A stretch of DNA of 29,353 nucleotides from an uncultured Syntrophomonadaceae bacterium. GTDB taxonomy: Bacteria > Bacillota > Syntrophomonadia > Syntrophomonadales > Syntrophomonadaceae. The notes beneath the pieces are model-generated. The model worked only from the letters and a program-made list of their open reading frames with translations, was not told where the DNA came from and made no database searches. The position numbers and the translations under genes are program-made. The stretch lies in contig CALXSZ010000043.1 in assembly GCA_944391275.1 (NCBI GenBank), forward strand, positions 1 to 29,353, given 5' to 3'. Below are positions 15,835 through 24,518 of the stretch, one piece after another; position 1 is the first letter of the stretch, and the number at the start of each line of letters is the position of its first letter.

Positions 15835-16716
15835 ATGCGTGACTATGTGATTATAACGGATTCGTCTTGCGATCTGCCGGCGGAGTTGGCCAATGAATGG
15901 GAATTAACGGTTGTGCCGCTTTCCGTTCAGATGGATGGGAAAACCTACTATAATTATTTAGATGGCCGAGAAATTTCATTTAAAGCGTTTCTGGACGCCT
16001 TGAAAGCCGGGAAATTAGCAACCAGTGCTGGGTGCAGTATTGGCCAGTTTGAGGAACAAATGGAACCCTTTTTGCAACAAGAAAAAGATATTTTATATAT
16101 CGGATTTTCTTCAGAACTGAGCGCTACATACAATTCCGGAAGATTGGCCGCCGAAAGTATGCGGATGAAGTATCCGCAAGCGCAAATCGAAACGGTCGAT
16201 ACCAAATGTGCAACCTTAGCCCAAGGGCTTCTTCTTTATTTAGCGGTCCAACAAAAGCGCCAAGGAAAGAGTCTGGAAGAAGTGCGTGATTTTGTTGAAG
16301 CCAACAAGGCAAAGGCTTACCATTGGATCCTCATTGACGATTTATTTCATCTGAAACGGGGCGGGCGGCTTTCAGGAACGTCCGCCGCTTTAGGCAGCGT
16401 TTTGAATGTGAAACCCGTGATTACGATTAATCGCGAAGGAAAAGCAGTGGGCATAAACAAGTTTCGGGGGCGTAAAGCGGCTTTAAGGGGTGGCGTTCAG
16501 TACGCGCAAGAGCATATTGCCCAGCCTGCTGAACAGCAAGTGGTTTTCATCTGTCATGGAGACTGCGAAGAAGACGCACAATATGTCATGGAACAAATTC
16601 GAGAAAAAATGGGTGTGACGCATTTTATTGTCAATTTAGTCGGACCGGTTATTGGGAATCATACCGGGCCTAAAATGTTAGGCATATTCTTTATGGGCGG
16701 GAAAGAACGGGAATAA
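15835..16716 (+). CDS. DegV family fatty-acid-binding protein
   Basis: A 293-residue DegV protein. Family knowledge: it binds a long-chain fatty acid and, as FakB, presents it to a FakA kinase. Seen: VIITDSSCDLPAEL at the N-terminus, YIGFSSELSATYNSG (S-x-x-x-T/S region), DTKCATLAQGL, LKRGGRLSG and a C-terminal VGPVIGNHTGPKMLG. The ATG at 15835 follows GAAAGGAG. An upstream in-frame ATG would add 29 residues inside the hemolysin III gene and is rejected. No fakA is nearby. Confidence 0.93.
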   Translation: MRDYVIITDSSCDLPAELANEWELTVVPLSVQMDGKTYYNYLDGREISFKAFLDALKAGKLATSAGCSIGQFEEQMEPFLQQEKDILYIGFSSELSATYNSGRLAAESMRMKYPQAQIETVDTKCATLAQGLLLYLAVQQKRQGKSLEEVRDFVEANKAKAYHWILIDDLFHLKRGGRLSGTSAALGSVLNVKPVITINREGKAVGINKFRGRKAALRGGVQYAQEHIAQPAEQQVVFICHGDCEEDAQYVMEQIREKMGVTHFIVNLVGPVIGNHTGPKMLGIFFMGGKERE

Positions 16717-16731
16717 AGCAGTTAATGATTG

Positions 16732-16762
16732 AAAAAATGGCGGGTAAAACCGCTATTTTTTT
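16732..16762. terminator. Bidirectional terminator between degV and the EamA gene
   Basis: Stem with A-run left arm (16732-16743, ending GGCGG) and right arm (16750-16762, starting CCGC and ending in seven T). One G-U pair. It faces both converging genes. Confidence 0.85.
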
Positions 16763-16797
16763 GAGCCAATTTTGATAAAAACCTATAGGGGATTTTT

Positions 16798-17685
16798 TTA
16801 TACGGTTTTGGATGGACGATTGGCGAATAAAATGCCGCCAATAATCAAAAGCGCGCCGATTACGCCCATTCCATGAATCGGTTCATTTAAAAATACGGCT
16901 GCACAAAGCATGGTGATGAAAGGCGAAAGAAAAATATAGTTGTTGGTTGTGACGGCTCCTAAACGAAAAACCGCCCGATTCCATAGAACATAACAAAAAG
17001 CGCTTCCCAGTAGCCCTAAAAATAGCCAACTAAATAACATGCGAGGTTCCTTCAGCGGGACAAGAGAAAATTTTTGCCCTTCCCAGAAAAGGATGGGGAG
17101 CGCTGTGAGGATTCCCCAGAATGCTACACGGCGGGCTAGGAAAAATCCATTGTATTGGAAGGTTTTTTTTCGCAGAAGGATGGAATAAATGGCCCAGCTC
17201 AAAGCGGCGGAGATTGCTAAAAGATCCCCACGGACATGAAGTTTTAAAATGACGGCGCCGTTAAAGATAACCAAAGCAACTCCCAAGAAGGCCATTAGAG
17301 AACCATAAACGGTTTGCCGGCGGATTTTTTCATCTTGGGTGAAAAAATGCGCTAAAATAGCAGTGAATAGAGGCGCAGCGGATAAAATGATGCTCACATT
17401 GGACGTTAACGTATCGGTTAAAGCAGTATTTTCTAAGAAAAAATAGAGAGAATTTCCAAAAAAACCCATGCACAAAAAGTACCCTTCTTCCTTTAAAGGG
17501 ACCTTTTGCGTATGAGGATAAAGCGCCCACAAGACAAAATAGGCTAAAATGAAACGAAGCAACATAATTTGAACCGGTGTGTAGGCGGATAGCATATATT
17601 TGCTGGCAATAAAAGTTGCGCCCCAAACCGTGACGGTGAAAAGAGCGCAGGCGTGTGCCATAGGCGCGGAAACCGCATTTTTCAT
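16798..17685 (-). CDS. EamA/DMT-family transporter
   Basis: A 295-residue drug/metabolite transporter with ten predicted membrane helices in two EamA halves. Seen: TVWGATFIASKYML at the first helix, AALSWAIYSILLRKK in the second half, and a final IGALLIIGGILFANRP, all typical of the family. The substrate (amino acid, nucleotide or other metabolite) cannot be told. The ATG at 17685 has AGGGAGG 8 bases upstream; longer in-frame starts lie on the far side of the promoter and are rejected. Confidence 0.9.
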   Translation of the reverse strand: MKNAVSAPMAHACALFTVTVWGATFIASKYMLSAYTPVQIMLLRFILAYFVLWALYPHTQKVPLKEEGYFLCMGFFGNSLYFFLENTALTDTLTSNVSIILSAAPLFTAILAHFFTQDEKIRRQTVYGSLMAFLGVALVIFNGAVILKLHVRGDLLAISAALSWAIYSILLRKKTFQYNGFFLARRVAFWGILTALPILFWEGQKFSLVPLKEPRMLFSWLFLGLLGSAFCYVLWNRAVFRLGAVTTNNYIFLSPFITMLCAAVFLNEPIHGMGVIGALLIIGGILFANRPSKTV

Positions 17686-17716
17686 CCGAGCATCCTCCCT
17701 AAAAAGTTTGTCGATT

Positions 17717-17745
17717 ATCATAACAAAAAAAGAGGAAAAACACAA
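17717..17745 (-). promoter_or_regulatory. Promoter of the EamA transporter gene
   Basis: On the minus strand TTGTGT (17745-17740), 17 bp, TATGAT (17722-17717) with an extended -10 TG. About 30 bases before the start codon. Confidence 0.65.
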
Positions 17746-17810
17746 GGTTTTCAGTGAAAAAGAAAAAGTTCTACGATAGCCTGCGGATTGAAAAAAACAC
17801 CGGATAAACG

Positions 17811-17844
17811 TTTTGCGTACGTACAAAATGGGATATGCTATAAT
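17811..17844 (+). promoter_or_regulatory. Promoter of the oligoendopeptidase gene with overlapping palindrome
   Basis: TATAAT (17839-17844) is preceded by TGC, an extended -10. The -35 is weak: TTGCGT at 17813 lies 20 bp away. An imperfect palindrome, TTTTGCGTACGTACAAAA (17811-17828), covers the -35 position and may be an operator. Confidence 0.6.
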
Positions 17845-17882
17845 AAGAACACGTTTATTTCATAGATGATGGAGGAGCTTTT

Positions 17883-19676
17883 ATGCAGACGATCAAAAAA
17901 AGAAAAGAAATGGATCCGCAATTTCAATGGGATTTAGAAAAAATGTATCCGGATCTTCAAAAATGGGAGGAAGATTTTCAGCAGTTAAAGAGTTTGATAC
18001 AAGAGTTGCAGCAGAAGTCGGGAACTTTAGCTTTGAGCGGGCAAGATTTATATACGGTTTTGCAATTATCGGAACAAATTGACCGTAAAACGGAAAAACT
18101 ATACGTTTTTGCTCGCATGCGCCGCGATGAGGAAAATCACAACGCGAAAAATCAGGCGTTATTTGAAAGAATCCAGGGCTTAGCGATTGAAGCTGGCGGG
18201 GCGGGAGCTTTTATTGTACCCGAGATTTTAGCGATGGATGAGAAAAAGTTGCGAGAGAATATTGAGGCAACGCCCGAACTTTCTATTTATCACCATTATT
18301 TTGAAGAAATTTTACGCCAAAAAGAACATATTTTATCGCAAAATGAAGAAAAATTATTGGCTATGAGCGCGGATTTGGGAAATGCGCCGCAGCAAATTTT
18401 CACGATGCTGAATAATGCGGATATTCGTTTCCCCAGCGTTACCAATGAACAAGGCGAGGAAATTGAGATTACCAAAGGCCGCTACGGCAGCCTGATGGAA
18501 AGCCAAGATCGCGAGGTGCGTAAGAATACTTTTCAACGTTTTTATGGTGCGTACGAAAAACTATTGAATACGATTGGCTCTACGTTAGCTTCCAGTGTCA
18601 AAAAGGATCTTTTTTATGCTAAAGTGCGCAAGTATCCGTCGGCTCTGGCGGCTTCTCTGGATGGGGATCACATTGAAACTACGGTTTATGAACAATTGAT
18701 CCAATCGGTTCATTCCAAACTGCCTTATATGTATCGCTATTTGGCGTTGCGGAAAAAACTTCTTCAGGTGGAATCGCTCCATATGTACGATATTTATGCG
18801 CCGCTTGTTCCAAACGATAACATGCGGATTCCCTATGAGCAAGCGCAAGCGACGATTTTTAAGGCGTTAGAACCGTTGGGAGAAGAGTATCTTAGGGTCC
18901 TGAAATCTGGCATAAAAGACCGCTGGATTGATGTATACGAAAATGAAGGAAAGACCAGCGGCGCGTATTCTTGGGGGTGTTACGATTCCCAACCTTATGT
19001 GCTGATGAACTATGAAAACCGTTTGGATGATATGTTTACGCTGGTTCATGAGTTGGGTCACTCCATGCATAGTCATTATTCCAATCGCCATCAGCCCTAT
19101 ATTTATAGTCAATACCCGATTTTCCTGGCTGAAGTGGCTTCAACCGTGAATGAGTCGCTTCTCAGTGATTTCTTATTGAAGAATAGTCAAAGCCGGGAAG
19201 AGAAATTGTATGTTCTCAACCACTATCTTGAGCAATTCCGGGGAACCGTTTACCGTCAGACAATGTTTGCCGAATTCGAAAAAATTATTCATGATCATGC
19301 TGAACAAGGGGAAGGCTTGACTCCTGAATTATTCAATCAGATTTATATGGATTTAAACCGATTGTATTATGGCGAAGATATGGTTTTAGATGACGAGATT
19401 CGGATGGAATGGGCTCGTATACCGCATTTTTATACCGCTTTTTATGTATACAAATATGCTACGGGATTCTCGGCTGCGACTTTACTGAAACAACAAATCA
19501 CGACGGAAGGCGCTCCCGCAGTGGAGCGGTATCACCGTTTTCTTGCTTCTGGATGCTCCCAATATCCGATCCCGACATTACAGGCGGCCGGCGTTGATTT
19601 ATTAACACCGGAACCGGTGGAGAAATCATTAGATTATTTTAATCAATTGATGGATGAAATGGAAGATTTATTATAA
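17883..19676 (+). CDS. pepF: Oligoendopeptidase F (M3 zinc metallopeptidase)
   Basis: A 597-residue cytoplasmic zinc peptidase of the M3B family that cleaves short peptides. Seen: HELGH at residues 389-393 in FTLVHELGHSMHSHYS, the third ligand glutamate in FLAEVASTVNESL near residue 416, and the family's C-terminal YKYATGFSAA region. No signal peptide. GGAGG lies 7 bases before the ATG. Length matches the family, and both ends are intact. Confidence 0.96.
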   Translation: MQTIKKRKEMDPQFQWDLEKMYPDLQKWEEDFQQLKSLIQELQQKSGTLALSGQDLYTVLQLSEQIDRKTEKLYVFARMRRDEENHNAKNQALFERIQGLAIEAGGAGAFIVPEILAMDEKKLRENIEATPELSIYHHYFEEILRQKEHILSQNEEKLLAMSADLGNAPQQIFTMLNNADIRFPSVTNEQGEEIEITKGRYGSLMESQDREVRKNTFQRFYGAYEKLLNTIGSTLASSVKKDLFYAKVRKYPSALAASLDGDHIETTVYEQLIQSVHSKLPYMYRYLALRKKLLQVESLHMYDIYAPLVPNDNMRIPYEQAQATIFKALEPLGEEYLRVLKSGIKDRWIDVYENEGKTSGAYSWGCYDSQPYVLMNYENRLDDMFTLVHELGHSMHSHYSNRHQPYIYSQYPIFLAEVASTVNESLLSDFLLKNSQSREEKLYVLNHYLEQFRGTVYRQTMFAEFEKIIHDHAEQGEGLTPELFNQIYMDLNRLYYGEDMVLDDEIRMEWARIPHFYTAFYVYKYATGFSAATLLKQQITTEGAPAVERYHRFLASGCSQYPIPTLQAAGVDLLTPEPVEKSLDYFNQLMDEMEDLL

Positions 19677-19680
19677 AGAC

Positions 19681-19720
19681 AACCCGCCCGGCGCAAAGCT
19701 CTAAGCGCTGGGTTTTTTTA
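19681..19720 (+). terminator. Terminator after pepF
   Basis: AACCC (19681-19685) pairs with GGGTT (19710-19714) and GCGC pairs with GCGC inside, with a bulge. A seven-T tract follows. Confidence 0.75.
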
Positions 19721-19876
19721 AATAAATAAGAAAGATCTCTGTATCTTGGAACGCCAAAAAGGGGAAATTTATCATTATAAAAGAGGTCAAAACGGAAAAA
19801 TAAACCTTAGAAGCAAATGAAGAATGAATCCGAGGAGACCAATCGGTTTGTTTGAAATAACTTGAATAAATACGCT

Positions 19877-20638
19877 TTACATTTCGCGAATAATATGGAT
19901 AAAAATGCGGCCTTTACGAGAACGGTCCGCTTCGGCTTTTATCTGTACGCGACCTTTCCCACGGATGGATAACATGCATTCGGAAGGTAAGAGGCGGTCT
20001 GGTTTGTCTTCGGACAGATGATTGACGGTTACCAACCCCTTCATAATAGCGGAAACGGCCTCTGAACGAGATAAAGAGAATGCAGCAGCTAAAACGCTGT
20101 CGCAGCGCAAACGAGCAACCGTGCGGGTTGTAGTGGAGAAATGGCGTTGTGGAAGAACAAGTTCTTCAAAAGGAATTTCGGCTGCAATCGCTGAAGTGCG
20201 CCCGATATGCGCGAGATTACTCGTTAAGTAGGGAAGCAGAGAGGGAAGAATAATCACTTCCGCGCAATCCGTTAAAACGAGGATATCTCCTATTTTTTCT
20301 CGCTTTACTCCTAATGCCAGCAAACTTCCCAGATAATCGCGGTGCGTCAGACCCTGCGACGCAGCCGGTGTGATTTTCAGCAGTTTCAGCAGAAGTTCCG
20401 GATAAAAAGTATCTTTTTCCTGCCAGTCTGGAAGAAAAAATAGGATTTTCCGATCTGCATCAGCATAACCGCCGGAAAAAATATGGTTCGTCTGATGGAA
20501 TTCTGGCAATTGTTGAATTTGAGCGGCTGTATGTACATCTAAAAAATCCGTATAAGTGATTTGTTGACGTTGTCTGCAACGCTGCTGCAATTCTTCGATA
20601 CGGCGAAGTAGCTTTGCATCCAACGAAAATCGCGGCAT
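19877..20638 (-). CDS. YlmH family S4-domain RNA-binding protein
   Basis: A 253-residue protein of the YlmH family, RNA-binding proteins linked to ribosome function and division-cluster genes in Firmicutes. Seen: the diagnostic HRDYLGSLLALGVKREKIGDI in the middle domain and a C-terminal S4 domain (about residues 180-245) with ARLRCDSVLAAAFSLSRSEA and KGLVTVNH. Normally ylmH sits in the ylm/divIVA cluster; here it is alone, between pepF and the GH130 fusion gene. AGGAGG lies 9 bases before the ATG. The 200 bases downstream (19677-19876) hold no gene apart from the pepF terminator. Confidence 0.92.
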   Translation of the reverse strand: MPRFSLDAKLLRRIEELQQRCRQRQQITYTDFLDVHTAAQIQQLPEFHQTNHIFSGGYADADRKILFFLPDWQEKDTFYPELLLKLLKITPAASQGLTHRDYLGSLLALGVKREKIGDILVLTDCAEVIILPSLLPYLTSNLAHIGRTSAIAAEIPFEELVLPQRHFSTTTRTVARLRCDSVLAAAFSLSRSEAVSAIMKGLVTVNHLSEDKPDRLLPSECMLSIRGKGRVQIKAEADRSRKGRIFIHIIREM

Positions 20639-20768
20639 ATTGAATCGCCTCCTGTTTTTTTATGTATTTTGCCATAGAAGCGAACGCTTGGCAAGGAAAA
20701 CACATATAATTCGGTTTATTCGTGCATACTTTATTTATACATGGACATCCAAAGGAGGTTTAGCGTAA

Positions 20769-23700
20769 ATGAACATGAGCCCGAAAACCGACGTTTTACG
20801 GGATATTCATACATTGTGGGGCGATGAAAAATATGATATTTTTTGGGGATTAAAAATTTCGTCAGACGATCCTTTCGTAGACAAGCGTTTATATGCGCTT
20901 GATCAAGCCTTATTGCGCCTAAGTGGACGGAGGCATTTTATTTTGGCTCTGGAAGAAGTAAACGAGGGGTTCGGTTTTTCTATGGCGGGGGCGCCCGCGC
21001 TGAAGCATCCGAATCAAGTGTTGATTTTACCTCAAAAGGAGGATGGACGGCGTCAAGAGATCAAAATTTATTTGGAGACAGCTTGTAGCATGCAAGCCGA
21101 TTTCGTTATTTTACCGGACGAATTCCCCTTGGATGAAAACGATCAGATTCCTTTGGGGTTTTTAGAAAATTTTTTCGATTCTCTACAAGACCCTTGTGAT
21201 TTTGTGGTTGGATTTTTACCGGGCGGAAAAGAAAACGAATGGGAGCAATGCGGTTTAACGCCTCTGCTGGAAGCTTTTTACGGAATATATGTGCCCAGCG
21301 TACAGATGGGCGCTTGGGGAATCCGTTTGGAATTTGCGGAAGAATTATACCGTGAAATGGGGTTTTGGGCGGAACAGTTGCCGGAACCGGGAATGCTATT
21401 TTGGATGCTGACACGGTCTTTCCTTTGGAAGAAAAAAGTGCGAGCCTTTTCCCTGCCGCCGGGAAGTACAACGCATTGGCAAAAAACATTAGAGAAAAAC
21501 TGGATCGAAGCCGTTATGAGGTGTATTCATAAGGATCGAAACTATTGTTTTTCGGATCTGCGTTGGTTAAAAACGCCGGAGTTTATTGCCGATGACGTTC
21601 CGAAAATATGGAATCGAACGGAGAATTCAGTTAAAAACCGTTTGAAATCTTGGACGAGAGAATTTTATGGGAAGGATATAGAGTCCATGATTCCTCCTTC
21701 GCTTCCGCAACCTTGGCCGGTCATCTTTCGGACGCTTTTTTCCTCCAAACAACCGCTTATAAGTGAAAAAGACTGGGCCCAACTACAGCTTTGGCTTCTA
21801 ATGGAAGGCGCAGAAAACTGGAAGGAAGCAATGGCCGTCTGGGAAACGGGATGGGCCGCGTTTATTTTTTCTTGGTTTTCCGTCAAACCATTGGATGATC
21901 TCGTGGGGACTCTACACAAAATGCGCCGAGAAATTACCAAGCAATTACGCCAAAGCAAACAAGAGTATGCTTATTTGTGGCAAAAAAAAGTAGAAGCCGA
22001 CAAAGATGCTTTGATCCCCATGTATTATATGGAATATGTTCCGGGGCGTCCGATTGTTATTCCCAAAAAAATTTCCGGGCGCAAAGGGCAAAGGATAGAA
22101 ACTGAGGCCATTTACCGTGAATTGCGAAGCCAATTTGAACAACGAATGCAGAATTTTTTGCATCGGGCTTTTGGACGAAGTTTATCCGACTCTCCGACGG
22201 TTTTGCGTGCTTCCATGCAAAGTTTTACTGAACAGACAGAGTTGATATTGGAAAAAATTCTTCCGGGGGATTTACACACAAAAGCGGGACTTTCTCTGTT
22301 TCTCCATCATTTTTGGAAACTTTTTCAACCGGCGCCTATGTTGGCGGTCCAGGAAAACCTGCTGCGCGAAATGTTGGTGCGGTTTCCACCGGTTAATTTG
22401 ATGTTGACGTTTGATGTTTCGTCTCCTGAACAACTTTTACGCCAAATGTCCGTACAAGATGCGGTAGCGCTGGCTGGATTATTAGAAGAAAATCCGTCTA
22501 TCCAGCCGCAGATGCTTTGGCTATCTGAACATTTGCGGCCGGAACAATTTACTTTTATTCCTGTTGCACCGTTAATTTTAGAAGAAGAGTGGGAAAGTGG
22601 CGGAATACCGTTTGGAAGAATTTCCAGATGCGATAAAGTGACCGGAAGAATTCTTGTGCGTCCGTTAGCCAAGGGAAAAGGCGGCCAATATCCGCGCTTA
22701 CGCTATTTCTTTGAATTATTGCGCCGCGTGGTACAGTTACGTCTGCATTCGGAATTATTGATTCAATGTATTCAGGAACGACGAGAGTTAGGAACGAAAT
22801 TTCAACATTGTCTAAATTGGAACCGAGGAGGAAGCAATTTTTCGGCCGCTCAGATTTTTGAAAATAGTCATCATCGACGGGTATGTCAGATGCTTCGGGA
22901 AGCGATGGGACGCTTGCAGGAACAAGGGCAAGTGGAAGCGGCTCGGAGATTCCGCTTAATTGCCTACGGCTACGGCGTGAGTCAAGTTTTACGGGACGGA
23001 ACTTTTTTAACCTGTACCATTTGGAGTTGGGCCGGATATAGCTTTAAGGGCGGAAGACAGGTACCCAATGCTTTAACAACCAGCATTGAAGAACGGTGGT
23101 TTAATCATTGTTTTTTGGAATCTTTGTGCAGAGAAATTGGATTTTCAGCCAAGGAGTTTACCCAAACGGTTAAACGACAAATTATGTCTGGGCACGATCA
23201 GAAAAATCTTTTTCATTTATTCGTACCTGCTCCTGCGGAAAAGGTAGAAGTGTTGGTTCAATCCGTGACGGAAGAACCGGCGGGAAGGTTGAAACGCTAT
23301 GAAAAGAATCCTCTTTTGCAGCCAATCAAAAACCATTCATGGGAAAATCGGTATGTCCTAAATCCAGGAGCTTTGCGAATTGAGGATCGTGTATATCTTT
23401 TTTATCGGGCAGTAGGGGAGGATGGGATTTCACGCATTGGATTGGCTATTACGGACGGTTATCAAGTATTGCGTCGGCTTCCAGATCCCATTTTTACCCC
23501 TCAGATGAATGAAGAAAGACAAGGATGTGAAGATCCGCGTGTCGTCCTAATTCAGGACAAAATATGGATGTTATACACAGCTTATGATGGAAATATTGCT
23601 CAAGTTGCAGCGGCAACCATCCGAAAGGACGATTTTTTAAAGGAAAATTTTGATTGGAAAAGAGAAGGGTTGGCTTTCCGAAATATTTGGGATAAAGACG

Positions 23701-24221
23701 CCATTTTGTTTCCTGAAAAAATACAGGGACAATATATCTTGTATCATCGTATTGAACCAAGTATATGGTATACGGGCCTGCCTGAACTCCAGTTTCCCTG
23801 CTGGGAACGACAGACGATCATTTTAGGTCCTCGCCCTGGACAACAATGGGATTCCCTGAAAATTGGAGCAGGAGCTCAGCCGCTCAAAACAGCGTTTGGA
23901 TGGTTACTATTTTATCATGGAGTCGACCAAAATTACGTTTATCGCTTAGGCGTATTATTGGCAGACCTACAAAACCCCCAGAAAATCCTTTATCGTTCTC
24001 CGAACGCCGTACTGGAACCGGTAGCGGCTTATGAAATTGGAAACGATGGCAGTTGGGTTCCAAATGTCGTTTTCACATGCGGTGCGGTCGGCGCTGTAGA
24101 TAAAGAAATTTTAGAGGAAGATGATGAGGTACTCGTTTATTATGGAGCAGCCGATAGCAGTATAGGCGTTGCCTATGCGAAAATTTCAGATTTAATTCCA
24201 GCTAAATATCGCAGCGTTTAA
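20769..24221 (+). CDS. Three-part protein: GT-A-like N-terminus, unknown middle, GH130 C-terminus
   Basis: A 1150-residue cytoplasmic protein without signal peptide or membrane helices. Residues about 840-1150 are a near-complete GH130 domain (beta-mannoside phosphorylase family): KNPLLQP, LNPGALRIEDRVYLFYRAVG, the acidic CEDPR near 920, YTAYDG, YHRIEPSIWY, and WDSLKIGAGAQPL. Residues 1-290 resemble the glucosylglycerate-synthase type of GT-A transferase (PLLEAFYGIYVPSVQMGAWG, WAEQLPEPGMLFWM), but the usual DxD is replaced by PDEF at 116-119. Residues about 290-420 resemble the helical C-terminal part of the same transferases. Residues 420-830 match nothing I recognise. AAAGGAGGT precedes ATG 20769. 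No sugar genes adjoin it. The GH130 call is firm; the transferase call is moderate. Confidence 0.85.
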   Translation: MNMSPKTDVLRDIHTLWGDEKYDIFWGLKISSDDPFVDKRLYALDQALLRLSGRRHFILALEEVNEGFGFSMAGAPALKHPNQVLILPQKEDGRRQEIKIYLETACSMQADFVILPDEFPLDENDQIPLGFLENFFDSLQDPCDFVVGFLPGGKENEWEQCGLTPLLEAFYGIYVPSVQMGAWGIRLEFAEELYREMGFWAEQLPEPGMLFWMLTRSFLWKKKVRAFSLPPGSTTHWQKTLEKNWIEAVMRCIHKDRNYCFSDLRWLKTPEFIADDVPKIWNRTENSVKNRLKSWTREFYGKDIESMIPPSLPQPWPVIFRTLFSSKQPLISEKDWAQLQLWLLMEGAENWKEAMAVWETGWAAFIFSWFSVKPLDDLVGTLHKMRREITKQLRQSKQEYAYLWQKKVEADKDALIPMYYMEYVPGRPIVIPKKISGRKGQRIETEAIYRELRSQFEQRMQNFLHRAFGRSLSDSPTVLRASMQSFTEQTELILEKILPGDLHTKAGLSLFLHHFWKLFQPAPMLAVQENLLREMLVRFPPVNLMLTFDVSSPEQLLRQMSVQDAVALAGLLEENPSIQPQMLWLSEHLRPEQFTFIPVAPLILEEEWESGGIPFGRISRCDKVTGRILVRPLAKGKGGQYPRLRYFFELLRRVVQLRLHSELLIQCIQERRELGTKFQHCLNWNRGGSNFSAAQIFENSHHRRVCQMLREAMGRLQEQGQVEAARRFRLIAYGYGVSQVLRDGTFLTCTIWSWAGYSFKGGRQVPNALTTSIEERWFNHCFLESLCREIGFSAKEFTQTVKRQIMSGHDQKNLFHLFVPAPAEKVEVLVQSVTEEPAGRLKRYEKNPLLQPIKNHSWENRYVLNPGALRIEDRVYLFYRAVGEDGISRIGLAITDGYQVLRRLPDPIFTPQMNEERQGCEDPRVVLIQDKIWMLYTAYDGNIAQVAAATIRKDDFLKENFDWKREGLAFRNIWDKDAILFPEKIQGQYILYHRIEPSIWYTGLPELQFPCWERQTIILGPRPGQQWDSLKIGAGAQPLKTAFGWLLFYHGVDQNYVYRLGVLLADLQNPQKILYRSPNAVLEPVAAYEIGNDGSWVPNVVFTCGAVGAVDKEILEEDDEVLVYYGAADSSIGVAYAKISDLIPAKYRSV

Positions 24222-24462
24222 AATTTTTAAACAGGGAAAAGGTTTTACCTCGTAATCCATGACGTTACGCAAAGATTTATACCCCGCCGTTTATTATTAT
24301 TGATAATCTTTTTATTACGCATGGGTATAATGAAGGTAAATGACAGTTAATGAAAGTTAATGAAGAAAATATATGCCCGATCTTACGTTTCATTAATAGA
24401 TAAGTCTCTATTAAAACGTCTCATCCTTTAATGAAAATCATATATGACTTAAAAATATAAAA
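24222..24462. other. Gene-free interval with 10-bp tandem repeats and an inverted repeat
   Basis: No gene is supported between the GH130 fusion and the terminator of the VWA gene. The interval is very AT-rich. It holds a TATAAT at 24326-24331, four 10-bp repeats at 24331-24370 and an inverted repeat at 24386-24418 (arms TTAATAGA and TCTATTAA, 6-base loop). No clear terminator for the GH130 gene is seen; the weak hairpin at about 24232-24250 lacks a T-tract. Confidence 0.6.
24331..24370 (+). repeat. Four tandem 10-bp repeats (TGAARGTWAA-like)
   Basis: Units TGAAGGTAAA, TGACAGTTAA, TGAAAGTTAA and TGAAGAAAAT run end to end with a 10-bp period, close to one helical turn, starting directly after a TATAAT. 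Confidence 0.75.
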
Positions 24463-24502
24463 ATGCGGGATGGGAGAACAACAACAAACTCCCATCCCGC
24501 AT
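24463..24502 (-). terminator. Strong terminator of the VWA gene
   Basis: Perfect 14-bp stem (24463-24476 with 24489-24502) and a 12-base loop made of AAC repeats. On the minus strand it is followed by TTTTTATATTTTT. The sequence next to the stem repeats ATGGGAG (24501-24507) and offers a second, exclusive pairing. Confidence 0.9.
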
Positions 24503-24518
24503 GGGAGGGTGGCGATCT

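Noticed and set aside
24321..24414. Tiny overlapping frames on the 10-bp repeats
   Set aside because: The peptides are 6-17 residues, lack a ribosome binding site and arise from the repeats themselves.
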